Assembly (NCBI GenBank): GCA_944470555.2
Contig: OX104127.1
Span: 155,759,776-155,823,775 of the forward strand
Direction of reading: 5' to 3'
DNA length: 64,000 nt
From: Heterobilharzia americana
Taxonomy: Eukaryota; Platyhelminthes; Trematoda; Strigeidida; Schistosomatidae
The notes beneath the pieces are model-generated. The model searched no databases, was not told the origin of the DNA, and was given only the letters and a program-made list of their open reading frames with translations. The position numbers and the translations under genes are program-made. This document shows, piece after piece, positions 14,201 to 24,796 of the stretch (within the stretch, counting starts at the first letter, position 1; every line of letters starts with the position of its first letter).

Positions 14201-17200
14201 GGATAGTGTTCGCGGACACGTTTTACAAGCGGACGCATGGTACGGCCAATGTACTCAGCTCCACAAGAGCAAGTAAACTGGTATACATACATTGATGTGG
14301 TCCAACGCGTCGTCTTGTCTTTCACATATTGACCGAAAAGTTTCTTACAGGAGAAAATTATCCGAAGGTTGGCGGCAAAGTATGTTCTGTTTATGGATTT
14401 TGACAGTCGTTTCCTCAGGATGTCTGTATCAATATCATTTTTGAATTGAGGATCCAACAAGAGAATCTTTTTCAGCGCCAAATGTCTTTGTTCACTTGGG
14501 TTCTTTGGCTTTATGTTCTTATCTATGGAATCTGAGCAAGAACCCGTTTTCCGCTAGAGTTCGTCGAAGTATTTGCAGTTCTTCGTCAACCGTGTCCTAA
14601 GTACATATTTTCCTGATCCTCGAGGAGAGTGAATGAATAAAATTTCTTTTCCTGCATAAGGGGACTGAACTCTAAAAACAAACAAATTGTCCATTCCATG
14701 TAGGCTTTCTGTAGATCGATCTACGAAGTGAATTATCGTCTTTTCTTTGAAGTTGAACATCAAGAAAATGGAAGGTTGAGTTCGATTCTGATTCTAGAGT
14801 GAATTTGGTTGAAGGGTGGGCATTGTTGAATGCATGGAGCAGGTTTGCAAGATCCATATGTTCATCACAAAATCAGTGTAAAAAAGGGACTGTTTAAGGC
14901 CTAATAGGTTACATAATAATACGCAAAACTTGAAAGTCGTCAAGTGATTAATATTCAGCAAGTAATCAATGAAGAGATGATGCAATCAAAAGAAAAGGGA
15001 AGACTATATACATTCATGTGCAAAAAATTATATACATTTATCAAGGTAAAGAAAGGTTAATTACAATCTATTACTGAGTACATAGGTCAGGTTGAAAATG
15101 TTTGATAGTGAGAGATTCCGCAAACCGTAACAAACATGGTGTTTTTTGTTTGTTGATTATCGTGAAAGATTGAGAAACATCGATTTGATGTTCTGTGTCC
15201 ATCAGATGCCTGGCGATTGCGCTATTAAACACCTTTCTACCATTTAGACACGGATTTCTTGGAATATTCTCATAAAATTGAGTAGACGCCCTTCTTTCAG
15301 TCCGTCCTATGTACTTGCTTTTACAAGCACAAGTGAACTGAATTACGCAGTTGCAGATAACGTGAGATGGGTATTTGTCTACTTCCGACTGTTTTATTGT
15401 GCATAATATATTGTAAACTGAGAACATTTTGGCAGTAGGGAAGCTTCTTTCCAGTGCAGCTTTTATTCTTCTGCCTATTCTTTCAGATGTCTCATCGCCT
15501 TTGAATGCTAAGCGAAGGGAAACAGGCTTCTTATCAACGGTTGGATGTTTCGGTCTCCTAATAAGTTCTTTCCCATGCTTCATGATGAATTTCTTCGGGT
15601 ATCCATTCTCTATAAAAGCCTTCCCGATTATCCTGAATTCTTCTTCTTGCTTATCTTTAGAGCATACTTCGAAGAATGTGTGTAAGTGGTAAAAAGAGGG
15701 GTCTTTAAAAGCGCAATCGCCAGGCATCTAATGGACACAGGACATCAAATCGATGTTTCTCAATCTTTCACGATAATCAACAAACAAAAAAACACCATGT
15801 TTATTACGGTTTGCGGAAGCTCTTGCTATCAAAAATTTCCAACCTGACCTATGTACTCAGAAGGAGATTGTGAATAACCTTTCTTTACCTTGGTAAATGT
15901 ATATAATTTTTTGCACATGAATGTATATAGTCTTCCCTTTTCTTTTGATTGCATCATCTCTTCATTGATTACTTGCTGAATACTAATCACTTAACGATTT
16001 TCAAGTAATTATGTAACCTATTAGGCCCTTAATAGTCCCTTTTACACTGATTTTCGTTTGTTGTCCCCCTCCACTCCACCCACACTTCCAGAATTTTTTA
16101 TCTCACTAGATATAAATAGCCATAGATTTAAAATAAGATATGTAGTCATCAATCCTGTGTTCCCTTGACTCATTCACTACCTACCTTGTTGTTAATCCTG
16201 GATTTCAAATCTCCATTCATTTCTGCGTGTTTAAAGTATGTTATGTTATTATTACTACTACTACTACTACGACGACTAATTCATTTCAATTGTAGGCTGT
16301 TTGCAGCTGATGAAAAGCCATTTTATTCTGCAAATGTCTTTGTTCTTCCATTGTTCAGGCTTGTCAAGGGAACTTAATGCATAATTAACAATCATCTGAA
16401 GAGATTGATGTTTTAAAAAAAACAACTGTATTTTACTTCGTTAGTCTGCAGAAGAAAATGAAATAGGTTATAGATATTTAGAATAATCTTAACTTTGGGT
16501 TTTAAATATCCTATTGTATACGCTAAAGTTGCGCACAACTTATAAGATTGATAAATATGCATAATCAGTGAATGATTTCCGAAGAATTTCGATTTTAATA
16601 GAGGTTGGTGTTTGTTTCTTTTCCAGTCTCATTCAATAATCAATAGGAGTAGGAACAGTGCGAGTGAGGGAGTATCTTTCGTAACTCCTGTTGGATGTTT
16701 ACTTATCAGAAAATGTACATTATGCTGTTAAGTGTTGGTAGTCCGCTCCATTTTTGCAGACCCACCTTACTGACGAGTGCCAACAAGCACGAAACTTTGG
16801 GTTTAGGGTTCGATACCGATTGACTGCCACTATCTAAGATTAAAATAAAGTGCACTGTAGCGTCACATCATTTAGTGACTACACTACGACACTTGATTAA
16901 TGGATATCGATCAGTGCTAAACTAGACACAGCTACATCGGTTGCTCACTGGTTACCGACTCGAATACGCATTATGCTACGGAGGTGATTAAGATACATGA
17001 CTTCTGTTAGTATCTTGCTTATTATTTCGAGATCTGCTTAGTGTAATGTAGGAGTAAAACTTGGACACTATGATAGCATGTGATCCCATTCAAATTGATT
17101 TATTAGATGTATCATACATACAGTGGAGTAATCTCATTTACTTGATTACGTTTCCGACACAATTTATGTTATCCATAGTCATATCAAGATAACTCCACAA

Positions 17201-20200
17201 CTTTGAGACGTAATTTATATAGTTGTAATCTCTTCGCTTCCTTTATGATATGGGTAACAGGATTTTCTATATGTCCGATGCAGATGCTTAGTCGTTGGTT
17301 TGCTAAATAAAGACTCATTTATTAATCTCTCCCTCCATCCGGCTACATTAGTTTTTGAGGATTTTCACCCTGTTGCATTCTATTATGTAATTGCATGTAT
17401 AGCTATGGCCGAGCTATTTTCTAAATTCTTTATGCCACTAGGATCTACCAATTTCAATCTAGGTAGGTTTTGTGTGCTCTGATGGCCTAATTGACCCATA
17501 TATAATTTAGCTTATCAAATAACTTCCAACAATTGCAATGTCAGATATATGGGTTAAAGTAGTCGATGAAATTACCCTTTACTCTATATTAGCTGTTCTC
17601 ACTTCGCCATAGTTAGAAAAACATAACTTTCCTGGAGTAAAGTTAATTTAGTAGTAATCTTTTTCTCGGATACTTTTGTAATCTTCATAGTTCTAAGTTA
17701 TTAGTGTGAAAATATCTGTATTTATTTCTAAATGAACCTCATTCTAGCATGCTTTCACTTACTGTGGGTAAACGATATAGCCATTTTTATCCATTATTCA
17801 GACAAGATTGATCGGGAAAAGTAGTTAATATCCAATTCGGTAAGCTATCCTTCAGGCGTCATTTCACTCCACGATCATCGGTACAGCAAACACACATGTA
17901 ATAGAGTTTTTTTAAATTTTGATATTTGTCCAACCAAATTTTTTTAGTGGTGTCTATATTTAGAGGCCCCTAAGCAATATTTTGTGAAGTCTATACTTCC
18001 GATGATGCTTCGTTGTATACGAAACATGACAATACTATAGGATTAAATGTTGTGGTTCTTTTCACAACCATATTCTTGAATATATACGACTGACAGAGTA
18101 AAGGAGAGGTTGTACTGGAAGATTAAGCTGCACTAAATTAATGACAAATATTGGCACTAACTGGTTATGATTCCAATGCCCAACTGTACATAATATTCAT
18201 TAAAATCACTAATTTTATTCTCTTGGTCTCTTTTTATTAATTATTTTACTCAGATAAAATGGGCATACACAGAAAACGCTCAAGCCAATGCTTGCTATAC
18301 GGAATCATTTCTTAAAACATGCTTATCAGAGGTAAAATTCTAGTTATATTGAAAATAATAAAAAAAAGTGCATTGTGTATACTCCTCTAAATAACTGCCA
18401 GAATAATATTTCACTAAATAAGGGATATAAGCTTTTCTGGATCAAAAATCATGATTCGATCATAAAAAAAAATATTGAAACAGACAAACTCTTAACCATA
18501 TTTTTCGATATACTTATTGTTGTGGCATTCATCTGAAGGTTTATACAGACTTATCTAATGAATTACTGCTGTACATGGCATTTTTCATGAAGCAGTACAA
18601 AATTAGTCGTTGATTAGGAGAATGTTCACAACTCACTGCATTCCACAAACCGTAGCTAAATGAATACCAGAACACAAATATTTTGACTAGACAACTGGCT
18701 ATATTTGCCACAATGAAACAAATCGTCGTTAAAACACAAAGATGCAACATGGCTGCGACGTACACAGCAATCTTCCTAAGATAAAGTTTCACTACTATCA
18801 CTCATACCACTTATTGGCAAGCTTAGTGTTATCATTCACCCCACATGTTTTATAAAATTGCATCTGATCTTTGCTAATCAAGTAAGATGAAGGTTAGCAG
18901 TAGCCAATAAAGCATATGTATTGTTTGAGAGGTAATGTTACTGACTACGTGGATGTCTTTACCCTGGTGAGATGGGACGCAGTTCGAACTCGCGACCCAG
19001 TGATTGATAGTCATTTCCGTAAACCAATGAGCCATAGCCTCACTAAGTTACAATACGCTAACACTCAACTGTTTTTCATTGCTGATTAGTTCAGCCTTAA
19101 AGAGATAAATCAAGATGTCAAATTATCATTAGAAATCTCAGCATAAAATTAGCCATGCTTCTCATCTCTGTTGTTTCTAGGACTTTGACTCAATAGGTTA
19201 TGAGTGCGAACTTTATTCCACTTGTCCAAGTGTGCAGGACCATGTCGCATTATCAGATCTGACATAGATATGACTCCATTACCTTGTATACGAACCTCCA
19301 CATGGTTGCTAGTCACATAGCCGCAACAGGTTTGCGAGATCACCCTATGCTTTTATAAAGCTAATTTTGCAAAGTTAAAAATTGAATTTCTAGATTTTTG
19401 CTAAATTTGGTTAAACTGACATCTATTTTTCTCACCTATCACCAGTAATGCAAATAAAATATCAATCTTTACGAGATTTAAACAAGTACAATCTTTAATC
19501 ATATTGAAAATGGATTCTGATATTGTTTGCTTGGGATCGGTTAGCAGTAAAATCTAGGATGAACGTTTCGTACAACTTGCGACTCGTCAGCCGCATGCAC
19601 TTGCAGAGTGAGTGACAGTGTCTCCACCGGAACGTTATTCACTAGGAAATGTATTCATATCTTTTGAAACAACCTGCCATACAGGCACAGTTTCTGGAGT
19701 AGCTAAATAAAAAGCTTACTCTCTTGTGTAAAATGGAAAACTGTTATATTTTCGGAAATTTTGTTTGTAACTAACTAAATGCTCTCTTAATTTCTAACTT
19801 ATAGTTTGGTGAAGTAACTGCGTTTGTATTCGGTAAACGTGGAAGTGGTATTGCTGAGTTTTCCAAGTACAAAGAAGCAGTAAGTTGGATTTAGAGAAAA
19901 GTTATTGATACTTGTTGCTAAAGTAATTATGAACGTTAATAGCATCGTCGATGACATACGATTCACTTTTTTCAGAGGTAAAAATGTGTGATGTCTCCCT
20001 GTACCTACTTATACATTGATTTCTTGGTTCAGGCGTGTCCCTTTTGAATCTCTAATATTGTAAACAGTTATATCTGGAGGTTTGATTTTAAGTTGGAATT
20101 TATCACAGAATTAATCTAGCTCTCATTAATGACTAGCTCGAGACGTGATTCCAGAAGTTTCAGTGAGAAGTCGTGACTAGTGGCATCAACCAAGTCGAAC

Positions 20201-23200
20201 TTGAGGACAGTTACTCAACGAAAACACTGGATGCAGGTCACGCTATATCGTAAGCTGACAGAAATAAGGAATATGAAACACTTAATCCCGACCTAATAGG
20301 TCAATGATAACGTGTTGGCTACGGAACCTGAAAGTCCTGGGTTCGGTCTCTATCGGAGTCATTGGTGCGTACCACTGGGGAGTTCCATATAAGAACGAAG
20401 CAGCTGTTCAGTGCTCTCAGATTCTCAATGTTCCTCCAAGTGATGAATTTCAACCTACAATTCAAACAGTTGTTTGCTAAAACTACCGACTACGTTATCA
20501 TGTTTCGATTTTCCCTGAAATAAATCTATCTAGCCGCGAGGGTTCAAAATCGATCTCAGTGATGTTGATATATTTGCTCTTTATCATCTTTAAAACTGAA
20601 TGTCTTGTTGTCTCTCATCTTATAGCCTATCATTTTTATTCAGATATCTATCTCTTATTATTTCCTTTTAATATTTTCGCTGAGTGTAGTAACTTCTGCG
20701 GCTTTCCGCGTTGATTTACATTCTTTTACTGATTAATTAAAATTGTTCATTCTTATCAATAGAAGTAGTAAGTTTTTTTCCTGATGATTACCTTAATTCC
20801 CTGAAATTATTTACATAATAAAAGATGATTTGTTCCAGTGCTTCAGTTGAATTTTTATGTCTCAAGTTGATTGGTCCAAAGATTTTGAAAATCATGTTAA
20901 CGGATTCATCTGTGTTTATTACGCGATAATTTCATTTCTCCTTATAAACTAGAATGATCGACATCAGTTTAAACTGACCGTCTTGTACTCTTAATCTCAT
21001 TTCAGTTATTGCGACTGATGATCATAAAGCATCGTCTTCCAAATGGTCACAAATATAAGGTTTGGAACAATAGCACATCAGTGCAGCTGGCTATATGTCG
21101 TATCATTATCATGGGAATCCGTGGAGCGAAAACAGAGGGATGGGAAGAATGTTTGCAGCAGTAGTGATAATTAATAGGAAGAGAAAAAGATAATAAATTA
21201 GGATGAAAAGGTAGAACTTGGTGCATTTGTTAGAGCATAAATCTATGTTAGGTGGTTTGGTAGGTACCTAACAAAGTTGGACAGTATTGTTTACCAGATG
21301 AGGTGTCTTTGAAGTGAAGACAGTAGTAAGACAAGGTTGCCTACTATCACTGATGATCTTCCTGATTGTGGTCGACTGGACCGATGAAAAACCCTAGAAG
21401 ATTTGGATTTCGCTGATGATTTATGTATAATATCGCACAAGCTCGGAGATCTACAGGCGAAAACTAACAAGTTAGCAGAAGAGACCGCGAAGACAGGACG
21501 GGAACTTCAAGTGAACGTAGACAAGGCAGAGGTGGTGAAAATGCTCAGCCAACAATAACAAGCACCATCAACGGGAGAGAGCTAAAGGAAGTAGTCTTTC
21601 ACCTATCTACCTTCCTAGGCAGCATCGTTTCAACTACAGCCGGCAGAGGCACAGATGAGAACGTTAAAGCAAGTCGGGTTTTCAATAATCAGTGTGGAGA
21701 TCTGTACTAAGCATAAAGCATCCGGATTTTCAACACTAATGTCAGTGCTTCTATGTGATGGTTGAGGGACTTGGTGCTTTACAAAAAGCATTTCCAACAA
21801 ACTACAGACACACATCATCAACAGCTGCCGCCTACGCTCACTCGATACTGAAGATCAGATGACCAGAACAATGAAAAAAACCAACAAGTAACTCTGGCCT
21901 GGCAACGAGGCAACCAAGAACTCGTTGCCCAACAAATATACAGAAGAAGGTGGAGATGAATTGGGCATACACTGAGAAAACCATTTGGGGACATCACGCG
22001 CCAGGCCAGGTCGTCGAGCGGGACTCAGATAGGAAACGACGAGCTGGGCGTCCGAGGTGAGAGTGACGTGGAGGAGATGGTGTGAGGAAAAAAATCAAAG
22101 CTGGGTAGTTGTAGAGCCAGGTTGGAAATACTGCAGAGAAGAGAATGAAATGGAGACGTGCTACTGAAGCACAATGTTCTACAGGGAACCCAAGGGACAA
22201 ATAATTATACACTTAACTGACTGATCAATAAATTGTATCTAGTGTTATGTAGATTCATATAGCCGATTGAAAGGAAGATTTATTATTTACAGAGATGCCG
22301 ACGGATCATGCTTGCGTTACTTGGAGTCATCCTTAAGACTTGCTTTCTTAACTCTTCATCATTGCTAAAAACTACTACTGAGTGTTTCTCTGCCACTAGA
22401 ATTAGTTAGTGAGAATGCAGACAATAAAAAATATTGTTTATAGTTAAAAAGTGGACTTAAGCTTTCAACATTTCTTTACTACCCTCATCCTATCCCAGAT
22501 CGACTTTTGGGTAGAGATATCATTTGCGGCAACAGTGAGTACTGTACTCTTAAATTCAATAAATCATTACGTATTGAGAATAGAGTCTACTGTGTTATAA
22601 AGTAGTTGTTGGTCACGAAATGATGTAAATATCAAGTATAAAGGTGAATACTCCACTTGTCCAAATTAAATTATTATTTCTTGTTTCGTTACAGAAAAAC
22701 GCTATAGAGGCATCAGAAAGCAGAACAGTTGGTCTTCCAAGTTTACCTTTGCATCTTTCATGGCTATCAGATAATGATACAAATACTGATAAGGAAGTAA
22801 ACAATAACTCAGATAGAATGAGATATCAAGAAGCTCAGAGAAGTTCATCAATGAATGATCCAATGCCTAATAAAAAAGTACACTTGATTTTTGATTCTAG
22901 ATTGATAGGTATTCTTAATCATAATCACACAGTTTTATCATAAGCAATCCTCTTATATAAACTTAAGTACTTCGTAGTTTATGGTCAGTGTTTAAAAGTA
23001 AAATATATATGTGAATTATGTAAGTAAGATGTGACTCCGTAATCAATTCAATAGTGAAGAGAATGTGAAATCCCAAAAAGGAATAAAAACTAAAATAATT
23101 TATAAATAGATCTTTCTAAATATCACTATTGTATACAGACAGGGTTTAAGTGAAACAGGTGTACTTACTTTTAGAGAAGTTATCATTGATACAATTCATG

Positions 23201-24671
23201 AAGACTTCCAAGTGTCTTCATCTTAATCTATAAGAAATTCCTGCATTACAGTGTTACGTCATTTTGTTATTTATCAACTTAATAATGTACACATTTTTAT
23301 CCACTGAAATTGTCCCTTTACCTATTGAGTTATTTATGTTGTGCTATCTGGGGGATTTGTCTCTGACTGTTGGTTTAAGCCATGTAGGACGATGCAGACT
23401 AGGTGGTTGGGGTCCACGGGACAAGAGGAACCAGTGGTTGGAGACCCTAGGTGATATGGCTCAGAACCGATGTCAGTGGCGCAGATATATACACACATTA
23501 TCTTCATCTTAACAACGCTATACCGAATCTCACCATTTTGTCACTCCTCTTTCTCTTCTTTTCGTACTTTATATTTCTTTTGACTGCACTCACTTATCTT
23601 CATCCTTCACCTCACTACCTTTTTACTTGATGTGCTGATATGAGGTGTGGCAACTCGGACCGTTACGCAGTAATGTCTGGTCGTATGTTGATAATGATGA
23701 TGGGGAATTTGTTACTTTAGATTTTCGCATATCAAAGAGACTAATTAGATATGTTTTTTCTCTATAAAAAAACGTATCAAGAAAACCAACTTGCCGTCTC
23801 AGACAGACTTCATAAATAGAGAATGGTTTTCTCAATTGAAAATGTATGAATGACAAGTGTAGCAGCACTACCTTTCTGTTTTCTACGTGTTGCTGTAATA
23901 CTGTAATACAACAAGACAATCACTTATGTGTGCTTAGATTGTGCTGAAACTCAATGAGACATTCACATTTAGCATTACTGAAGTATCCAGTGAAACAGTT
24001 GAAGTAGTACTATTACTATTTCATACTATCTGTTGACTCTATTTGTTCTCAAAGTCTACAAAGAACTGAATTGTATTTATCATGCAGTTAGCAGGCATAA
24101 ATCATGATGTTCGCTAACTGTGAGACTTTTTTTTTTACAACAATGGGAGTATCCCTGGTAATAACTTATTTGAAGGGAATACTGACATAGATATGTTAAT
24201 TCTAGAGCAGTTTTGTTACGCTAAATGAGTACTTGACTTAATTAGTAGTCATTAAATGAATGCTAGAATTTTTGAAATATATAGGTTCGGTGTCACTATA
24301 AAATAGGATTTCGCCGCAATCTGAAAATACGCGGATAATTTCTCGTATCATGAGGTTCTCCGCAACAAACAAGTTAATATTTATAATTCTTAACTGCAAT
24401 TTACTTTTCATAAGATTTCTTTACATCAAACGTTAATTAATTTAAGATTATACATATACGCTATATATTTATCCACCTTTTTATCCTATGGTTTTCTTAT
24501 TTATAGATAGTTAAAGCAAATAATACCACTAGTTTTTATTGATCGTTATCAACAGTGCTCTGTTGTAATTCATTTATGCATAACTTAGTATTTGTATCTT
24601 TTTTTTTGTAGACTAACTTTGATACATTTGAACAGGATATATTATCTCGTATGGCAAGCTTTGGACAGTGA
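1962..24671 (+). CDS. DNAJC17: DNAJC17-like J-domain and RRM protein, complete, 8 exons
   Basis: Exons: 1962-2088, 2123-2181, 5369-5456, 12746-12957, 18254-18331, 19805-19879, 22695-22877, 24612-24671. They join in one frame of 293 codons plus TGA; every intron has GT..AG. Residues 1-67 are a J domain with HPD at 32-34. A long Lys/Glu/Arg-rich helical stretch follows (about 65-155). Residues about 163-240 match the DNAJC17 RRM, including the GSGIAEF strand and the closing LPLHLSWL segment, and a short SRMASFGQ tail ends the protein. Length is close to the human protein (304 aa, from memory). Family knowledge: DNAJC17 is a nuclear Hsp40 linked to the spliceosome. The start is the first ATG of the J domain. 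The end of exon 7 is the least certain junction: gtacac after 22877 keeps phase, but gtaaac inside the exon is an alternative. Introns 3-7 are loaded with retroelements. The gene converges on the ZNF106-like gene. Confidence 0.88.
2089..2122 (+). other. 34-bp micro-intron (intron 1)
   Basis: Begins gtatgg and ends ctccag. Removing these 34 bases joins codon 43 (A plus AG) and restores the J-domain frame. Very short introns near the 5' end followed by long introns are a known habit of schistosome genes. Confidence 0.85.
2123..2181 (+). CDS. DNAJC17: DNAJC17-like exon 2 (J domain, C-terminal half)
   Basis: Completes codon 43 and runs to residue 62. It codes the FQQLRVYFEILHDPVKK segment, the usual end of a J domain. 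It ends in phase 0 before gtaaga. Confidence 0.88.
2182..5368 (+). other. Intron 2 of the DNAJC17-like gene
   Basis: About 3.2 kb of AT-rich sequence in which I recognise no gene and no element apart from a (TA)n run near its 3' end. No coding signal was supported on either strand. Confidence 0.6.
5214..5266. repeat. (TA)n microsatellite
   Basis: An uninterrupted TA dinucleotide run of about 26 units, ending about 100 bp before the acceptor of exon 3. Confidence 0.95.
5369..5456 (+). CDS. DNAJC17: DNAJC17-like exon 3
   Basis: Follows acceptor ttttatag and codes residues 63-91, beginning KEYDRKWKAKKEVAKRM. This is the YD-K end of the J domain running into a basic helix. It ends one base into codon 92 before gtaggt. 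Confidence 0.88.
5985..6245 (+). mobile_element. Diverged 3' tail of a family A-like non-LTR element
   Basis: The order of short matches (CTGACT, ATGTAGACT, CCTGGTTGGAGTCC, CAGTGGTTGAGGACTC, TGGCTGA) follows the 3' end of the long copy at 44583-47160, but with many changes. No reading frame survives. Confidence 0.55.
6850..7080 (+). mobile_element. Family A endonuclease fragment
   Basis: An open frame codes NGDRLLQFLSGSHLFLASTN and a following CRHTERQSH segment. The LASTN-RH-ER part matches the start of the long family A copy at 44583. It is fused directly to a reverse-transcriptase 3' segment at about 7085, so the middle of the element is missing. Confidence 0.65.
7085..8150 (+). mobile_element. 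Decayed family A reverse-transcriptase 3' half
   Basis: Aligns by eye with 46110-47150. It carries DKMQSLLNTLNGNLRMFGI, then frame-broken versions of the YLG, LLYGC and DHRCL segments, and the 3' UTR ending GTCTGGTCCTATGTTGAT. Stops and frameshifts are frequent. The YADD box has become PDHIV, so the copy is dead. Confidence 0.85.
8160..8335 (+). mobile_element. Family A endonuclease C-terminal fragment
   Basis: One frame reads WTQIDHIAISHRCRGSV and then TCLDSDHTLVRARICLRL, matching 44655-44785. It sits just downstream of the 3' end of the previous fragment, although in an intact element it belongs upstream of it. Confidence 0.75.
8642..8660. repeat. Short (TA)n run
   Basis: About nine TA units marking the boundary between AT-rich sequence and the GC-richer block that follows. 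Confidence 0.85.
8663..10217. other. GC-richer unrecognised block, possibly an LTR-element relic
   Basis: Base composition is clearly higher in G+C than the neighbouring introns. There is a 145-codon frame on the + strand (8628-9065) and an overlapping 130-codon frame on the - strand (8888-9280). I recognise neither. A purine run (ggga then nine G) at about 9759-9771 is followed by a TG start, which looks like a polypurine tract before an LTR. No second LTR copy or conserved protein domain was seen. It is bounded on the right by an inverted family A fragment. Confidence 0.35.
10218..10712 (-). mobile_element. Decayed family A 3' fragment, reverse orientation
   Basis: Matches the reverse complement of about 46340-46910. 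It includes decayed forms of the GGCCAGACTAAAACATGGCACC, ATCGACTGA and CGTCGCTCATA segments. No intact frame. Confidence 0.75.
10713..12745 (+). other. Remainder of intron 3, no supported gene
   Basis: AT-rich and without a clear coding signal. A weak gag-like CYFCGRHF segment at about 12240-12275 (+ frame) stands alone and is not enough to call an element. Confidence 0.45.
12746..12957 (+). CDS. DNAJC17: DNAJC17-like exon 4 (basic helical linker)
   Basis: After acceptor catag it completes codon 92 and codes through residue 162. It is rich in Glu, Arg, Lys and Ala (ELEAREAAAAAMRKK at the start), as in the charged region between J domain and RRM of the family. It ends AGA before gtaagt, phase 0. 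Confidence 0.88.
13951..14481 (-). pseudogene. Penelope-like GIY-YIG endonuclease domain (nested copy)
   Basis: An open stretch of 176 codons. FTCSCGAEYIGRTMRPL is the YIG half of the GIY-YIG module with its CxC zinc-binding pair, followed by RVREH and later ITEHLVNSSH. The domain makes the nick used for target-primed reverse transcription. The C-terminal IAETLAIQKFTPALCVQKK segment recurs at 27916-28146. The upstream reverse transcriptase is frame-shifted, so this copy should be inactive. Confidence 0.85.
14554..14857 (-). pseudogene. Penelope-like reverse-transcriptase C-terminal fragment
   Basis: Two overlapping frames carry FHFLDVQLQRKDDNSLRRS and IYRKPTWNGQFVCF, the conserved FLDV and YRKPT boxes near the end of Penelope reverse transcriptases. 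The frame change lies after FVCF. The palm core with the catalytic aspartates is missing. Confidence 0.8.
15071..15727 (-). pseudogene. Penelope-like RT end, linker and GIY-YIG domain (host copy)
   Basis: 218 open codons. In order: AFIENGYPKKFI (end of the RT region), RLAFKGDETSERIGRRIKAA (linker), FTCACKSKYIGRTERRA (YIG half with CxC), ARHLMDTEHQIDV, and RFAESLTIKHFQPDLCTQ at the end. The first 12 or so codons are not element-coding: they come from the inverted junction at about 15727, so the ATG is accidental. Confidence 0.82.
16380..18253 (+). other. Rest of intron 4, no supported feature
   Basis: AT-rich sequence. I see no coding signal and no repeat that I can name. Confidence 0.5.
18254..18331 (+). 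CDS. DNAJC17: DNAJC17-like exon 5 (start of RRM)
   Basis: Codes residues 163-188, from IKWAYTENAQANACYTESF to CLSE. It is 26 whole codons, phase 0 at both ends, with acceptor ttactcag and donor gtaaaa. It corresponds to the LKLKW start of the RRM in the human protein. Confidence 0.85.
18955..19045 (-). repeat. tRNA-derived SINE-like fragment
   Basis: On the - strand it reads a gene-internal A-box-like GGCTCATTGGTTTACGG and a B-box-like GGTCGCGAGTTCGAACTGCG. No acceptor stem pairing is visible, so it is a repeat rather than a tRNA gene. Confidence 0.55.
19550..19593 (-). ncRNA. Decayed hammerhead ribozyme, Sm-alpha type
   Basis: The - strand holds CTGACGA (consensus CTGATGA), a stem-II hairpin, an intact GAAA and then ATC before the CTAGATTTTACTGCTAAC tail. 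The core T-to-C change probably inactivates it. Confidence 0.65.
19805..19879 (+). CDS. DNAJC17: DNAJC17-like exon 6 (RRM core)
   Basis: Codes residues 189-213 in 25 whole codons: FGEVTAFVFGKRGSGIAEF then SKYKEA. This is the middle of the RRM, with the GSGIAEF strand in the RNP1 position. Acceptor cttatag, donor gtaagt. Confidence 0.88.
20290..20480 (+). repeat. SINE-like fragment with tRNA-type B box
   Basis: Carries TGTTGGCTACGGAACCTG and CCTGGGTTCGGTCTCTATCG, then an ACTGGGGAGTTCCATA segment similar to other SINE-like units in this window. No hammerhead core follows. Confidence 0.4.
21303..22205 (+). mobile_element. Family B non-LTR retrotransposon, 3' fragment
   Basis: Collinear with the 3' third of the copy at 58625-61890. 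It has a frame-broken DFADDLC-type box (TTCGCTGATGATTTATG), the YLGS segment and the terminal GGGAACCCAAGGGACAAATAA. Many small deletions; no long frame. Confidence 0.85.
22695..22877 (+). CDS. DNAJC17: DNAJC17-like exon 7 (RRM end and linker)
   Basis: Codes residues 214-274, including KNAIEASESRTVGLPSLPL then HLSWL, the last helix and strand of the RRM. The Asn/Ser/Asp-rich remainder is not conserved. The donor is gtacac at 22878. A gtaaac inside the exon after ACTGATAAGGAA would also keep phase and give a protein 28 residues shorter. Confidence 0.78.
23358..23699 (+). mobile_element. Family A element, 5'-truncated 3' tail
   Basis: Nearly identical to 46828-47160, from TCTCTGACTGTTGGTTTAAG to the GTTGATAATGATGATG end. 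An open frame ends in the IHTLSSS C-terminus. The high identity suggests a recent insertion. Confidence 0.9.
24535..24540 (-). promoter_or_regulatory. Candidate polyadenylation signal of the ZNF106-like gene
   Basis: AATAAA on the - strand, about 295 bp beyond the stop at 24835. If used, the 3' UTR would be antisense to the whole last exon of the DNAJC17-like gene. Confidence 0.4.
24612..24671 (+). CDS. DNAJC17: DNAJC17-like exon 8 (terminal)
   Basis: After a long T-run acceptor (tttttgtag) it codes residues 275-293, TNFDTFEQDILSRMASFGQ, then TGA at 24669-24671. The E-DIL-RM pattern matches the conserved C-terminal helix of the family. Confidence 0.87.
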   Translation, partial: TNFDTFEQDILSRMASFGQ

Positions 24672-24796
24672 GAAAACAGTGTGTACAGAAGAGATAATGT
24701 TGGTCGATAATGTACAAAATGCTGTATTGTTTTTTTTCTTTTCAATGTGAATATATATACCCAATGTTTTTTATCTGTACATAATCTCTATTGCAC

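Larger units (their letters stand above)
13567..14868 (-). mobile_element. Nested 5'-truncated Penelope-like element with target-site duplication
   Basis: Flanked by AAAATCAGT at 13558-13566 and again at 14869-14877. In the other arm of the host copy this site is unbroken. On the - strand it reads the end of a Penelope reverse transcriptase (FHFLDVQLQRKD, then YRKPTWNGQFVCF), a frame break, a GIY-YIG domain and a 3' UTR. Confidence 0.85.
13260..16378 (-). mobile_element. Penelope-like element copy with long inverted arms (host copy)
   Basis: The - strand part (13260-13557 and 14878-15727) and a + strand arm (15715-16378) are inverted repeats. Shared segments include the GIY-YIG C-terminal coding part, TGCAATCAAAAGAAAAGGGAAG, the CTATTAGGCC segment, the GTGGAGTGGGGGAGGGGACA segment and the terminal GCTGTTTGCAGCTGATGAAA segment. 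The unique centre, about 15231-15714, codes the end of the reverse transcriptase and the linker to the endonuclease. A partial inverted arrangement is usual for Penelope-like elements. A second copy is inserted within the - arm. Confidence 0.8.
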
